A stretch of DNA of 40,614 nucleotides from Cellulomonas triticagri (GCF_003696205.1 NZ_RFFI01000023.1:1-40614); one strand, 5' to 3'; shown: positions 7,186-15,550, numbered from the stretch's first letter. Notes: generated by a model not told the origin, from the letters alone. Translations and numbers: made by a program.

Positions 7186-7929
7186 ATGCTCGGACAGGTG
7201 CTCGTCCTCGGCGGCAGCGGCTTCACGATGTCGGACGACGGGACCTCCGCGATCGACGACTACCTGCTGGAGCTGACGGGGCTGCCGAGCCCTCGGGTGT
7301 GTTTCGTGCCAACCGGGAGCGGTGACTCCGACTCGTACTGCGAGCGTTTCGTGAGCGCGTTCGAGGACCGTGCGCAGCCGTCGGTCCTGTCGCTGTTCGG
7401 TCGCAGCCCGTGGGGGTACTCCGACCCGTCGGTGCTGCTTGATCAGGACGTCGTGTACGTAGGCGGCGGGTCCACCGCGAACCTCCTCGCCCTCTGGCGC
7501 CTGCATGGGGTGGCGGACGTGCTGATCGAGGCGGTCGGACGCGGGACCGTGCTGGCCGGCGTGAGCGCGGGCATGAACTGCTGGTTCGAAGGTTCCGCCA
7601 CGGACTCGTTCGGCCCGCTGGCGCCGATGTCCGACGGGCTCGGGATCCTCCCGGGCAGCGCGTGCCCGCACTACCGGGGCGTCCCGGGACGTCGCGAGAC
7701 CTATCTGCAGTGGGTCGAGTCCGGTGTCCTGCCTGCGGGCTACGCGATCGACGACTTCGCCGCCGCCCTCTTCCGCGACGGCGTCCTCGTGGACGCCGTG
7801 TGCGAGGTCGAGGGCAACCAGGTATTCCGTGTCACGCGCGAGGGCGAAGCCCCGGTCCCCACGAGGCTGGTGCGCACGACCGTCGCCGCGACCGCCGGAC
7901 CCACGGGAGGACCTCCAGTTTCCCTGTGA
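7186..7929 (+). CDS. Peptidase S51 family protein (dipeptidase E-like)
   Basis: The 247-residue protein has the S51 fold: an N-terminal GQVLVLGGSGFTM strand-loop, VVYVGGGSTANLLALWRLHG near residue 90, and the nucleophile elbow GVSAGMNCWF with Ser127. A histidine (ACPHYRG, near residue 163) is a candidate second member of the catalytic set. S51 enzymes include the Asp-dipeptidase PepE, which cleaves Asp-X dipeptides in the cytoplasm, and cyanophycinases. The short length and lack of a signal peptide favour a PepE-like enzyme. The gene is intact inside an otherwise damaged region. Confidence 0.88.
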   Translation: MLGQVLVLGGSGFTMSDDGTSAIDDYLLELTGLPSPRVCFVPTGSGDSDSYCERFVSAFEDRAQPSVLSLFGRSPWGYSDPSVLLDQDVVYVGGGSTANLLALWRLHGVADVLIEAVGRGTVLAGVSAGMNCWFEGSATDSFGPLAPMSDGLGILPGSACPHYRGVPGRRETYLQWVESGVLPAGYAIDDFAAALFRDGVLVDAVCEVEGNQVFRVTREGEAPVPTRLVRTTVAATAGPTGGPPVSL

Positions 7930-7942
7930 CGGCATGACCGGG

Positions 7943-8410
7943 TCAGCAGCTGCTCGCGGGCACCGTCGTCCCAGTGTCGTCGGTGTACGTGTCGGCAGTA
8001 TTTTCGAACGGGTTTCCGCAGCCCCCGGTTTCGTAGGTCGTGACAGTCGCCGCCCTGCGCCTCGGCCCAGGTCTTGCCGGACGAGGCGGCCGCGCTCGGC
8101 GCGTGCGTCGTCCTCGACCACGAGTGGCACCGAGGGCAGCGGTGCGAGGCCCCGCGCACCGGTTCCGTTGAGCCAGCGGGCGAGCTCGTCGACCTGGGTG
8201 ACAACGGTGGCGCAGGACGCGGGGCTCGCGGCGAGGTGTGCGCCGAGCGGGGAGTGCGGCCAGTCGACGTGGGGGAGCCAGGACAGCCAGTCCCAGCGTC
8301 GGGCGCTGGCGGGCGAGACGAGACCGGCGACGGCGAGTTCGGCGTGTGAGTGCAGGCGCGCGGCCTGGGCGGACCACGGCGCGGATCCGTGCGGACGTCT
8401 GGACGACGTC
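7943..8410 (-). pseudogene. Chimeric remnant: EccC/FtsK-like fragment joined to an unrelated tail
   Basis: On the reverse strand one frame (about 8410 to 8060) reads ARLHSHAELAVAGLVS, RRWDWLSWLPHVDWPHSPLG, then VDELARWLNG and PLVVEDDARAERGRLV. This matches the non-catalytic linker between ATPase modules of EccC/FtsK-type proteins of type VII secretion (the W-D-W-x-x-W-L-P-H signature). No Walker motif is present. Near 8050 a different frame takes over and ends TVTTYETGGCGNPFENTADT to the stop at 7943, which resembles the C-terminus of a small exported protein. Neither part has a start, so I read this as two fragments brought together by deletion. Confidence 0.5.
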
Positions 8411-8549
8411 GTGGCGTGGCGCACGGTGCACGGCCCGGGGGCGACGACGGCGGCTGCGTCCGCCGCGCTGGTGCGGAGCATGGTCGTCCCGCGACCCGCG
8501 TAGGGTCGGGTCCCGGCCCGGACGTCCCGCGGCCCGGGGAGGGGTGCAG

Positions 8550-8846
8550 GTGCCGTCGTACCGGGTGACCCTGGTGGTCGGCCTGCTGCACCCCGGGACG
8601 GATCCCGTGGCGGTGCTGCCGGCGGCGGCGGACGCCGCGCGGACGCTGACGAAGGTCGAGGCGCAGGACCTCGCGGTGGTCGCGGGCGAGGCGCGGGTGC
8701 TGGTGCGGTTCCTCGCGCTGGGGGACCGGGGTGCGGTGACGGTCGGGCGCCGGGTCGCGGACCGGGTGCGGGACCTCGCGGAGGTGCGCCGGGCGACGGT
8801 CGCCCGGCGGGACGGGAACCGGTGGACGCCGGTCGGGTCCGGCTGA
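8550..8846 (+). CDS. Small conserved protein of unknown function
   Basis: About 98 residues starting at GTG 8550, with GGGGAGG at 8536-8542 well placed for it; GTG 8544 would add two residues. It reads VPSYRVTLVVGLLHPGTDPV and AQDLAVVAGEARVLVRFLAL, ending VARRDGNRWTPVGSG. This is a compact alpha/beta protein with no signal or membrane segment. Similar short proteins occur in related actinobacteria, but no role is known to me. A TAGGGT at 8501-8506 is a plausible -10 box. It converges with the VOC gene on the other strand, with six bases between the stops. Confidence 0.6.
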   Translation: MPSYRVTLVVGLLHPGTDPVAVLPAAADAARTLTKVEAQDLAVVAGEARVLVRFLALGDRGAVTVGRRVADRVRDLAEVRRATVARRDGNRWTPVGSG

Positions 8847-8852
8847 GCGCGG

Positions 8853-9290
8853 TCAGCCGCGCCGGAGGTCCTGCGCGAGCATGACGAGGATCCCGGACGG
8901 GCCGCGCAGGTAGGTCAGCCGGTAGGCGTCCTCGTACGTCGCGACGCCGCGCAGCGGGTGGCAGCCGTGCCGGGCGGCGGTGGCGAGCGCGGCGTCGAGG
9001 TCGTCCACGGAGAACGCGATGCGGTGCATGCCGATCTCGTGCGGCTGCGTGGGTGCGGTCTCGATCGCCTCGGGGTGGAGGTACTCGAACAGCTCGAGGC
9101 GGCCGTGCCCGTCGGGGGTCTGGAGCATCGCGAGCCGCACGTGGTTGCCGTCGAGCCCGACGGCGGTGTCGGCCCACTCGCCCTGGACGGTGTCCCGGCC
9201 GACGACGGCGAGACCGAGGTCGGTGAAGAAGGCGACGGCGGCGTCCAGGTCCCGGACGGCGATGGCGACGTTCTCGAGCGCGATGGCCAT
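8853..9290 (-). CDS. VOC-superfamily protein (methylmalonyl-CoA epimerase-like fold)
   Basis: The 145-residue product has two VOC units: MAIALENVAIAVRDLDAAVA with FFTDLGL, and IGMHRIAFSVDDLDAALATA with a closing RGPSGILVMLAQDL. His in HVRLAML, His in GMHRIAF and Glu in RLELFEY are candidate metal ligands. Similar proteins are annotated as glyoxalase or epimerase-like, but the substrate is not determined. The start is ATG 9290 with TACGGT seven bases upstream on the reverse strand. It lies 17 bases after oleD in the same direction, so it may also be read from the ole operon. Confidence 0.85.
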   Translation of the reverse strand: MAIALENVAIAVRDLDAAVAFFTDLGLAVVGRDTVQGEWADTAVGLDGNHVRLAMLQTPDGHGRLELFEYLHPEAIETAPTQPHEIGMHRIAFSVDDLDAALATAARHGCHPLRGVATYEDAYRLTYLRGPSGILVMLAQDLRRG

Positions 9291-9297
9291 GCCCGGG

Positions 9298-9303
9298 ACC
9301 GTA
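9298..9303 (-). promoter_or_regulatory. -10 box of a probable leaderless transcript (VOC gene)
   Basis: TACGGT on the reverse strand, seven bases before ATG 9290. It lies just inside the 17-base gap after oleD. Confidence 0.4.
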
Positions 9304-9307
9304 CTCC

Positions 9308-10291
9308 TCAGGCCGCGCTGCCGCCGTAGTGCGCCGCGAGGCGCGCGAAGCCCTCGTCCAGCCCGACCTCGGGGGTCCAGCGCAGGTCGGCGCGGGTGCG
9401 CCGCTGGTCGAACCAGTGGGCGGTGGACAGCTGCTCGGCCAGGAACCGGGTCATCGGCGGCTCGTCCGTGCCGGGGCGCAGCCGCCACGCGGCCTCGACC
9501 AGCCCTCCGGCGGCCCGCGCGAGCCCGGCGGGCACCCGCCAGGTGGGCGGGCGGACGCCGCCGGCACGGCAGATGCCGACGAGCAGGTCACCGACGGTGC
9601 GCGGTTCGCCGTTGGTGAGGACGTACGCGCGGCCGTGCACGTCGGGCGCCCGGTCGAGCGCGGCGGCGATGCCCGTGGCGGCGTTGTCGACGTAGAGCGT
9701 GTCGATGAGCGCGGCACCGTGGTCGAGGAGCGGCAGGCGGCCGCGGCGCGCCCGGTCGAGGACGCGCTCGACGAGCTGGGTGTCGCCGGGACCCCACACG
9801 AGGTGCGGGCGGACGGCGACGACGGCCATGCCCTCGGCGCCCCGGTCGCGGTCCAGGGCGAGCAGCTCGGCGGCGGCCTTGGTGCGCGCGTAGTCGCCCC
9901 GGGCGTGGGCGGGGTCGGCGGTCCCGGCGCCGACGCCGACGAGCGACGTCCCGCCGTGCGCGACCGACGGGGAGGACACCTGCACGAACCGGCGGACCCC
10001 GGCGCGCTCGGCGGCGTCGAGCAGCACGGCGGTGCCGCCGACGTTCACGGTGTCGAACTCGGCTGGGGGACCCGCGAGCGAGACCCGTGCGGCGAGGTGC
10101 ACGACCGCGTCGGCGCCGTCGAGCGCCGCGGCGACCACGTCCGGGTCGGTGACGGACCCGGCGACGTCGGTCGCGCCCGCGACCCCGGAGGGGCGGCGCT
10201 GCAGGGTGCGCACGTCGTGGCCGCGCTCGACGAGCAGCCGGGCGACGGCGCCGCCGAGCAGGCCGGAGGCGCCGGTGACCAGGACCGTCAC
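9308..10291 (-). CDS. oleD: OleD, NAD(P)H-dependent beta-keto acid reductase
   Basis: This 327-residue extended short-chain dehydrogenase begins MTVLVTGASGLLGG (Rossmann GxxGxxG). It carries the catalytic YxxxK as YARTK (Tyr134, Lys138). In olefin biosynthesis OleD reduces the 2-alkyl-3-keto acid made by OleA to a 2-alkyl-3-hydroxy acid. The GTG start at 10291 overlaps the TGA of oleBC in a GTGA quartet, so the two are translationally coupled. Order and family assignment come from neighbours: taken alone the sequence would only say SDR/3-beta-HSD family. Confidence 0.87.
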   Translation of the reverse strand: MTVLVTGASGLLGGAVARLLVERGHDVRTLQRRPSGVAGATDVAGSVTDPDVVAAALDGADAVVHLAARVSLAGPPAEFDTVNVGGTAVLLDAAERAGVRRFVQVSSPSVAHGGTSLVGVGAGTADPAHARGDYARTKAAAELLALDRDRGAEGMAVVAVRPHLVWGPGDTQLVERVLDRARRGRLPLLDHGAALIDTLYVDNAATGIAAALDRAPDVHGRAYVLTNGEPRTVGDLLVGICRAGGVRPPTWRVPAGLARAAGGLVEAAWRLRPGTDEPPMTRFLAEQLSTAHWFDQRRTRADLRWTPEVGLDEGFARLAAHYGGSAA

Positions 10292-12930
10292 GGGGTGCCC
10301 ACCCGCCCGCCGGACAGCACCCGCTCCGCCCACGCGGCGAGCCGGGTGCGGTCGATCTTGGAGTTGTGCCGCACGTCGGTGGGCATGCGGGGGACGACGA
10401 GCACGGCGGCGAGCGGCACGGGCGACGCGGCCCGGACCTCCGCGGCCAGGTCGGACGGGGCCGGTCCGGCGCGACGCGCGGGGTCGTGGGTCTCCAGCAC
10501 GGCGACCGTCTGCTGCACGCCGCGCGGGCCGACGCCCACGACGGCGGCGCGCCGGACGGCGTCGACCCGCTCCACGTGCTGCTCGGGCCCGACCGGTGCG
10601 AGCGCGCCGTCGGCGGTGACGAGGACGTGCGCGAGCCGCCCCTCGATCCACAGCCGCCCGTCGGCGTCGAGGTGCCCGACGTCGCCGGTGCGGTGCCAGC
10701 GTCCGGGCGGGGTGTCCCGCTCGGCGGCGCGGTCGGTGAGCCACAACCGGTCGTAGCGCTGCTTGAGGTGCGGCGCGCGGACCAGGACCTCGCCGAGGAC
10801 GCCCGGGGCGGCGGACGGCTCGCCGGTCGCGGCGCCGTCGGCGTCCAGGGCGCTGACCAGCACCTCGCCGGGACCGACGGGTCGCCCGACGCAGACGCCC
10901 GCGTCGGGTGCCGTGGCCGCCGCGCGGATGCCGTCCAGGGTGATGTCCGTGACGAGCAGGCACTCGGTCATGCCGTAGGGCGTGTGCGCGGTGGCGGCGG
11001 GCATGAGCGCGGCGGCGGAGGCCAGCATCGCCTCGCCCACGGGCGCCCCCGCGGACAGGAACGTCCGGACCCGGCCGAGGGCGGCGCGGTCGTCGGCGTC
11101 GAGGTCGCCGGCGGTGGCGACGACGTTGAGCACCGCGGCGGGGGACAGGAACACGACGGTCGCGTCCGAGGCCCGCACGGCGTCGGCCACGGCGCGGGCG
11201 GTGAGCGTCCGGGGTGCGGACACGTCCATCACCGGGGTGACCGAGCGGGTGCCGAAGGCAGGGCCGAGCAGCGCGAACGGCGCGAACCCGGTGACCAGCC
11301 CGGTGTCCGGGCCGATGTCCAGGTGCGCGGCGAGCACGTCGCGCATCGCCGTGAGCTGGGCGTGGGTGTAGACGACGCCCTTGGCCGGGCCGGTGGACCC
11401 GGAGGTGAACAGGATCGCCGCCTCGTCGTCTCCGGCGGGCTCGGGCGGCAGGACCTCGTCGCGGCCGAGGTCGGCGACGTCGACCAGGGTGTGCGTCACG
11501 CCGAGCGCTCGCCGCAGGCGGGGGTGCAGGGGGTCGGCGGCGATGCGGACGCCCGGCCAGCCGAGCGCCCGCGCGGCGGTGAGGCCCTTCGCCTGGCCGA
11601 TCACCCAGTCCGGCTGGGCGCCCTGTTGCGCGCGGGTCAGGCCGCGCGCGCCGAGGCCCGCGTCCGCGACGACGACGACCGCGCCGATCCGCAGGCACGC
11701 GTACACGAGGGCGGTCAGCGTCGGCCCGGGCTGCACCAGCAGCGAGACCCGGTCGCCCGGGCGGACGCCGAGCGTGTGCAGGCCCGCGGCGATGCGCCGC
11801 ACCTGGCGCGCGAGCAGCCGCCAGGACACGGTGCGCGAGCCGCCGGGGGCGGCCATGTCGAGCACGGCGGGACCGGCGTCGTCGGCGCGGGCGTCGAGGG
11901 CGGCCCACAGCGGGGCGTCCTGGGCGGCGCGTTCCGGCTCCGAGGCGGCGTCGCGCTGCCCGAGGTCCTCCCGCAGCCAGGTCAGCAGCGGCCCGGCCCA
12001 GTCGACGTCCTCGGCCACGAGGTGCCCGGCACCGGCGAACCGGTGCACGCGCGCGTGCGGCAGCCGGTCCAGCAGGTCGTCGAGGTACCGGTCGCGGAAC
12101 ACCGGGTCGCGCGCGCCCCACAGCAGGGCGGCGGGGACGTCGAGGGCGGCGACCCCGGCGGCGATCCGGCGCAGCTCGGGCGAGCTCGGGTGGGCGTCGT
12201 ACCCCGGGATGTCCGCGACGAACCCCTCGATGCCGTGCCGCTCGTCGGCGTACCGGTAGGGCGCGCGGTAGGCGTCGGCGACCTCGCGGACCAGCGGCGG
12301 GTGCGCGAGCGCGAGCGTCGTCTCGAGGAACGCCCGGGTGGTGCTGGTCGCGAGCCGCAGCACGGGACCCGCGGTGGCGGCGCGCAGCGGTGCGGGGATC
12401 GGCTCGCCGTCCGGGTGCGCGACGGCGGTGTTCAGCAGGGCGAGCCCGGCGAGCTGGTCGGGGTGGTCCACGGCCCAGCCGGACGCGACGACGCCGCCCC
12501 AGTCGTGGCCGAGCGCGACGACCGGCCCGGTGAGGTCGAGGGTGCGGGTGAACGCGTCCAGGTCGGCGACCCGCTCCGGCAGCGTGCGGAGGCGTCCGGT
12601 GCGCGCGGACCAGCCCATGTCGAGCTGGTCCACCGCGACGACGCGCCACGCCGGGGCCCCGGCCGCGGCGGCGTCCAGGGACGCGGTGAGCAGGTCCCGC
12701 CACAGGTAGGACCACGTCGGGTTGCCGTGCACGGCGAGGACGGTGCCGACCGGCTCGACGCCGCGGGCGGCGAGCTCCGGGCCGGTGTCGAGGTAGTGCC
12801 ACGTCGGGACGCCGGCGCCCAGGGCCACGCCGGGGACGTCGACGGCGAGGACGTGGCTCAGCCGCGGGTCCAGGCCCGGCAGGCCGGAGGGGACGTGCAG
12901 CGCGGGCCGCAGGGGAGCGGCCGTCACCAC
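10288..12930 (-). CDS. oleBC: OleBC fusion: beta-lactone decarboxylase plus beta-lactone synthetase
   Basis: This 880-residue protein joins two enzymes. Residues 1 to about 325 are an alpha/beta hydrolase of haloalkane-dehalogenase type: AVHGNPTWSYLWRDLL, nucleophile elbow GHDWGG with Asp143, and His303 in AGHLVAE. OleB decarboxylates a beta-lactone to a cis-olefin. Residues from about 335 to 880 are an AMP-binding synthetase with FTSGSTGPAKG (508-518), TPYGMTE and HRTGDVGHLD. OleC makes the beta-lactone from the beta-hydroxy acid using ATP. Fused OleBC is known from actinobacteria. GTG 12930 or GTG 12927 starts it; the latter gives a GTGA overlap with oleA. Confidence 0.92.
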   Translation of the reverse strand: MVTAAPLRPALHVPSGLPGLDPRLSHVLAVDVPGVALGAGVPTWHYLDTGPELAARGVEPVGTVLAVHGNPTWSYLWRDLLTASLDAAAAGAPAWRVVAVDQLDMGWSARTGRLRTLPERVADLDAFTRTLDLTGPVVALGHDWGGVVASGWAVDHPDQLAGLALLNTAVAHPDGEPIPAPLRAATAGPVLRLATSTTRAFLETTLALAHPPLVREVADAYRAPYRYADERHGIEGFVADIPGYDAHPSSPELRRIAAGVAALDVPAALLWGARDPVFRDRYLDDLLDRLPHARVHRFAGAGHLVAEDVDWAGPLLTWLREDLGQRDAASEPERAAQDAPLWAALDARADDAGPAVLDMAAPGGSRTVSWRLLARQVRRIAAGLHTLGVRPGDRVSLLVQPGPTLTALVYACLRIGAVVVVADAGLGARGLTRAQQGAQPDWVIGQAKGLTAARALGWPGVRIAADPLHPRLRRALGVTHTLVDVADLGRDEVLPPEPAGDDEAAILFTSGSTGPAKGVVYTHAQLTAMRDVLAAHLDIGPDTGLVTGFAPFALLGPAFGTRSVTPVMDVSAPRTLTARAVADAVRASDATVVFLSPAAVLNVVATAGDLDADDRAALGRVRTFLSAGAPVGEAMLASAAALMPAATAHTPYGMTECLLVTDITLDGIRAAATAPDAGVCVGRPVGPGEVLVSALDADGAATGEPSAAPGVLGEVLVRAPHLKQRYDRLWLTDRAAERDTPPGRWHRTGDVGHLDADGRLWIEGRLAHVLVTADGALAPVGPEQHVERVDAVRRAAVVGVGPRGVQQTVAVLETHDPARRAGPAPSDLAAEVRAASPVPLAAVLVVPRMPTDVRHNSKIDRTRLAAWAERVLSGGRVGTP

Positions 12931-13946
12931 TGCAGCTCCAGCATCGCGGTGTTGATGCCGGAGCCCACGCCCATGAGCAGCACCCGGTCACCCGCGCGCA
13001 GGGAGTCCTGCTCCTCCACCAGCGTCAGCGGCACCGAGGCGGGGCCGACGTTGCCGAGGTGCCCGAACGTCGTCGGGACCCGCTTGCGGTCCAGGCCGAC
13101 GGCCTTGACGATCGCGTCGGTGTGCACCCGGGACACCTGGTGCGTGATGTACCGGTCCATGCCGGACCAGCGCCAGTCCGGCTCGGCGTCGCGCCACGCG
13201 TCCACCACGAGCTCCAGGCCGCCGTCGAGCAGCGCCCGGGCGTCGGTGACCATCGCGTCGGGGTTGCCCACGCACAGGCCGTGGTGCTGGGTGCCCGCGC
13301 GGGTGATGCCGCCGCGCAGCCGGTGCCCGCCGGGGTTCTCGTCGGTGCGGCCCAGCACGGCCGCCGCGGAGCCCGAGCCGAGCGTCAGCGTCGCGAACTC
13401 CTGCATGACGTCGTCGCGGGTGACGTCCGGACCGAGCAGCCGGTCGACGGTGTGCTCCGTGATGTCGTCGGCGTCCTCGCCGTCCACGACGAGTGCGTAC
13501 CGCACCTGCCCCGCCTCGATCATCGTCGCGGCGAGCGTCAGGCCGTTGATGAACCCGAGGCAGGCGTTCGCGATGTCGAAGTTCACCGCCGCGCTGCCCA
13601 GGCCGAGCCCGTGGTGCAGCCGCACGGCGACCGACGGCTCGAGGTGCTTGCGGGTCACCGACGTGTTGATCAGCAGGCCGACGTCCCCCGGCGCCACCCC
13701 CGCCTCGGCCAGCGCGCGCGTGCCCGCCGCCACGGTCCCGTCGTCCACGTCCTCGTCCGGTGCCCACGTGCGGCGCGCGTGCACGCCGGCGACGCGCTCC
13801 AGCACCGTGCGCGGCAGGCGCAGGCGGCGCAGCGTCGGCGCCAGCCGCTCCTGGATCTCGGCGGACGTGGTGGTGCGGCTCGGGAGGTGGCTCGCGACAG
13901 ACAGCAGCGAGACGTTCTCGAACCGGGTGGTGGCGTTTCCGGACAC
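12924..13946 (-). CDS. oleA: OleA, thiolase-fold acyl-CoA condensing enzyme
   Basis: The 340-residue protein resembles FabH/KAS III. Cys129 lies in NFDIANACLGF, the catalytic His in YITHQVSRVH, and Asn in FGHLGNVGPAS. OleA condenses two long-chain acyl-CoAs head to head into a 2-alkyl-3-keto acid, the first step of long-chain olefin synthesis. The GTG start at 13946 was chosen because a TGGAG lies five to nine bases upstream and the length then fits the family. The open frame extends further, to 14021, without family-like sequence. It is the first gene of oleA-oleBC-oleD, and all junctions overlap. Confidence 0.92.
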   Translation of the reverse strand: MSGNATTRFENVSLLSVASHLPSRTTTSAEIQERLAPTLRRLRLPRTVLERVAGVHARRTWAPDEDVDDGTVAAGTRALAEAGVAPGDVGLLINTSVTRKHLEPSVAVRLHHGLGLGSAAVNFDIANACLGFINGLTLAATMIEAGQVRYALVVDGEDADDITEHTVDRLLGPDVTRDDVMQEFATLTLGSGSAAAVLGRTDENPGGHRLRGGITRAGTQHHGLCVGNPDAMVTDARALLDGGLELVVDAWRDAEPDWRWSGMDRYITHQVSRVHTDAIVKAVGLDRKRVPTTFGHLGNVGPASVPLTLVEEQDSLRAGDRVLLMGVGSGINTAMLELQW

Positions 13947-14201
13947 GCAGGCTCCAGACAGCAGGGGACGAACCGGGGGCTCGTGAGGGAGGGACGCCAG
14001 GATGCGGCACCCCGGGCGCACGCGCCCCTCGAGAGTCCCGGTGCGACGCGGCCGGTCGACGGGTGCGGTCGGACCCGCGGGGCACCTGATGCCTCAACGG
14101 CCGGGGCGGACGCCGAGTTCCGGGCGCCCCGGATGGTCCCGCCCGCTGTGGCCGACGCCACGCCCGGGACGCGGCGGGACACCCGGTCGTAGGGTCGGGG
14201 C
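13947..14201. promoter_or_regulatory. Divergent promoter region between oleA and the sulfurtransferase
   Basis: This 255-base gap must hold the ole promoter. A short perfect inverted repeat (GGGCGC, two bases, GCGCCC) lies at 14014-14027, about 70 bases before oleA. A 12-base sequence ACCTGATGCCTC at 14084-14095 recurs at 28489-28500. No convincing -35/-10 pair for oleA was found by eye. Confidence 0.35.
14190..14195 (+). promoter_or_regulatory. -10 box of a probable leaderless transcript (sulfurtransferase)
   Basis: TAGGGT lies exactly six bases before ATG 14202, with no Shine-Dalgarno sequence in between. Confidence 0.5.
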
Positions 14202-15035
14202 ATGGCCGATGTCCTCGTCCCCGCCGCCGACCTCGCGCTCGAGCTCGCGGGCCCGTGCCCGCCCCGGCTGCTCGACGTCCGCTGGCAGCTCGGCGGCCCG
14301 CCCGGCGTCGAGGGCTACCGCGCGGGCCACCTGCCCGGAGCCGTCTTCGTCGACCTCGACGCCGAGCTCGCCGCCGTCCCGAGCGCCGCGGGCGGGCGGC
14401 ACCCGCTGCCGGAGGCCGCCGACCTGCAGGCCGCGGCCCGCGGGTGGGGGCTGCGGGCCGGGGAACCGGTCGTGGTCTACGACGACACCGGGGCGATGTC
14501 CGCGGCGCGTGCCTGGTGGCTGCTGCGCTGGGCCGGGGTCGCCGACGTGCGGATCCTCGACGGCGGGCTTCCCGCCTGGGTCGCGGCGGGCGGGGCCGTC
14601 GAGCCCGGCGACGTCGACGTGGAACCCGGCGACGTCGTCCTCACCGGCGGGCACCTGCCGACGCTCGACGCGGACGGCGCCGCCGCCTGGGCCGCCGAGG
14701 GGGTGCTGCTCGACGCCCGCGCCGCGGAGCGCTACCGCGGCGAGGTCGAGCCCGTCGACCCCCGCGCCGGGCACATCCCCGGCGCGGTGAGCGCGCCGAC
14801 GGCCGAGAACCTCGACGCGGACGGCCGGTTCCTGCCGACCGACGCGCTCACCGCCCGGTTCGCCGCCCTCGGCGTCCCCGAGGGCGGGGACGTCGCCGTC
14901 TACTGCGGGTCCGGGGTCACCGCCGCGCACCAGGCCGCCGCGATCGTGCTGGCCGGGCGGACGCCCGTGCTGTACCCGGGGTCCTGGTCGCAGTGGTCGT
15001 CGGACCCGGACCGACCGGTGGCGACGGGCGCCTGA
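14202..15035 (+). CDS. Tandem-rhodanese sulfurtransferase (thiosulfate/3-mercaptopyruvate type)
   Basis: The 277-residue protein has two rhodanese domains. The N-terminal one (PRLLDVRWQLGG, EGYRAGHLPGAVFVDLD, VVYDDTGAMSAARAWWLLRW) lacks the cysteine and is structural. The C-terminal one has the active-site loop YCGSGVTAAH with Cys235, preceded by DARAAERYRGEVEPVDPRAG. Such enzymes move a sulfane sulfur from thiosulfate or 3-mercaptopyruvate to cyanide or thiol acceptors in the cytoplasm. A loop of CGSGVTA type fits either activity in actinobacteria, so the donor is left open. It is probably monocistronic and leaderless. Confidence 0.9.
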   Translation: MADVLVPAADLALELAGPCPPRLLDVRWQLGGPPGVEGYRAGHLPGAVFVDLDAELAAVPSAAGGRHPLPEAADLQAAARGWGLRAGEPVVVYDDTGAMSAARAWWLLRWAGVADVRILDGGLPAWVAAGGAVEPGDVDVEPGDVVLTGGHLPTLDADGAAAWAAEGVLLDARAAERYRGEVEPVDPRAGHIPGAVSAPTAENLDADGRFLPTDALTARFAALGVPEGGDVAVYCGSGVTAAHQAAAIVLAGRTPVLYPGSWSQWSSDPDRPVATGA

Positions 15036-15041
15036 CGCGAC

Positions 15042-15473
15042 TCAGGCCTCGGGCTCGTGCAGCGCCCAGGCCGTGACGGACAGCAGCGCCTGCTGCACGG
15101 GCCACAGCAGCCCCACCACGGCGGGCTCGGCGCCGATCACGACGAGGGACGGGACGGCCGTCGTCGCGGCGACGGCGGTGAGCGCCCACCACAGCCCTGC
15201 GCGCCGTCCGGGCGACCGCACGGACCGGACGTACCGACCCAGCGCCAGGCACCAGGCCACGGCGGCGGCGGCGAGCGCCACCATCCCGTGGAACACCTGC
15301 TCCAACCCCCGCCGGAAGCCGTCCTCGTCGGGGTCGGTGCCCACCGCCTCCAGCCCCGCGTAGGTCCCGAGCAGCACGGCGACCGTCGTCGCCGACACCA
15401 GCCAGGGCAGGGCGACGACGACCGACGTGCGGACCGTGCGGGGGACGGTCAGGGCCCCTGCGGTGCTGCTCAC
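15042..15473 (-). CDS. Small multi-pass membrane protein of unknown function
   Basis: The 143-residue protein shows about four hydrophobic segments: SVVVALPWLVSATTVAVLLG, MVALAAAAVAWCLALG, LWWALTAVAATTAVPSLVVI, and AVVGLLWPVQQALLSVTAWA. A basic loop (RYVRSVRSPGRRAG) is probably cytoplasmic. I recognise no family. The GTG start at 15473 is supported by TAGCGT six bases upstream on the reverse strand. Its stop lies seven bases from that of the convergent sulfurtransferase gene. Confidence 0.7.
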   Translation of the reverse strand: MSSTAGALTVPRTVRTSVVVALPWLVSATTVAVLLGTYAGLEAVGTDPDEDGFRRGLEQVFHGMVALAAAAVAWCLALGRYVRSVRSPGRRAGLWWALTAVAATTAVPSLVVIGAEPAVVGLLWPVQQALLSVTAWALHEPEA

Positions 15474-15479
15474 GGCGGC

Positions 15480-15485
15480 ACGCTA
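15480..15485 (-). promoter_or_regulatory. -10 box of a probable leaderless transcript (membrane protein)
   Basis: TAGCGT on the reverse strand, six bases before GTG 15473. Confidence 0.5.
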
Positions 15486-15503
15486 CCGAGCGGGCAGCCG
15501 CCG

Positions 15504-15534
15504 CGGGGCGGGCATCCGGGTGACACCCGCCCCG
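15504..15534 (-). terminator. Hairpin after the DUF5701-like gene
   Basis: A 9-bp stem (CGGGGCGGG with CCCGCCCCG) around a 13-base loop, 16 bases past the stop at 15551. There is no T-run. Confidence 0.4.
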
Positions 15535-15550
15535 GGGGTGTGCCGAGCCG

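Noticed and set aside
2212..8549. Attachment-site duplication of the tRNA-Thr 3' end
   Set aside because: No second copy of the T-arm or acceptor sequence was found downstream in the window, so an integrative element cannot be bounded.
9308..12991. Long reverse open frame over the ole genes
   Set aside because: Its 5' two thirds are an Arg/Pro-rich antisense-like shadow of oleBC. Only the oleD part is real.
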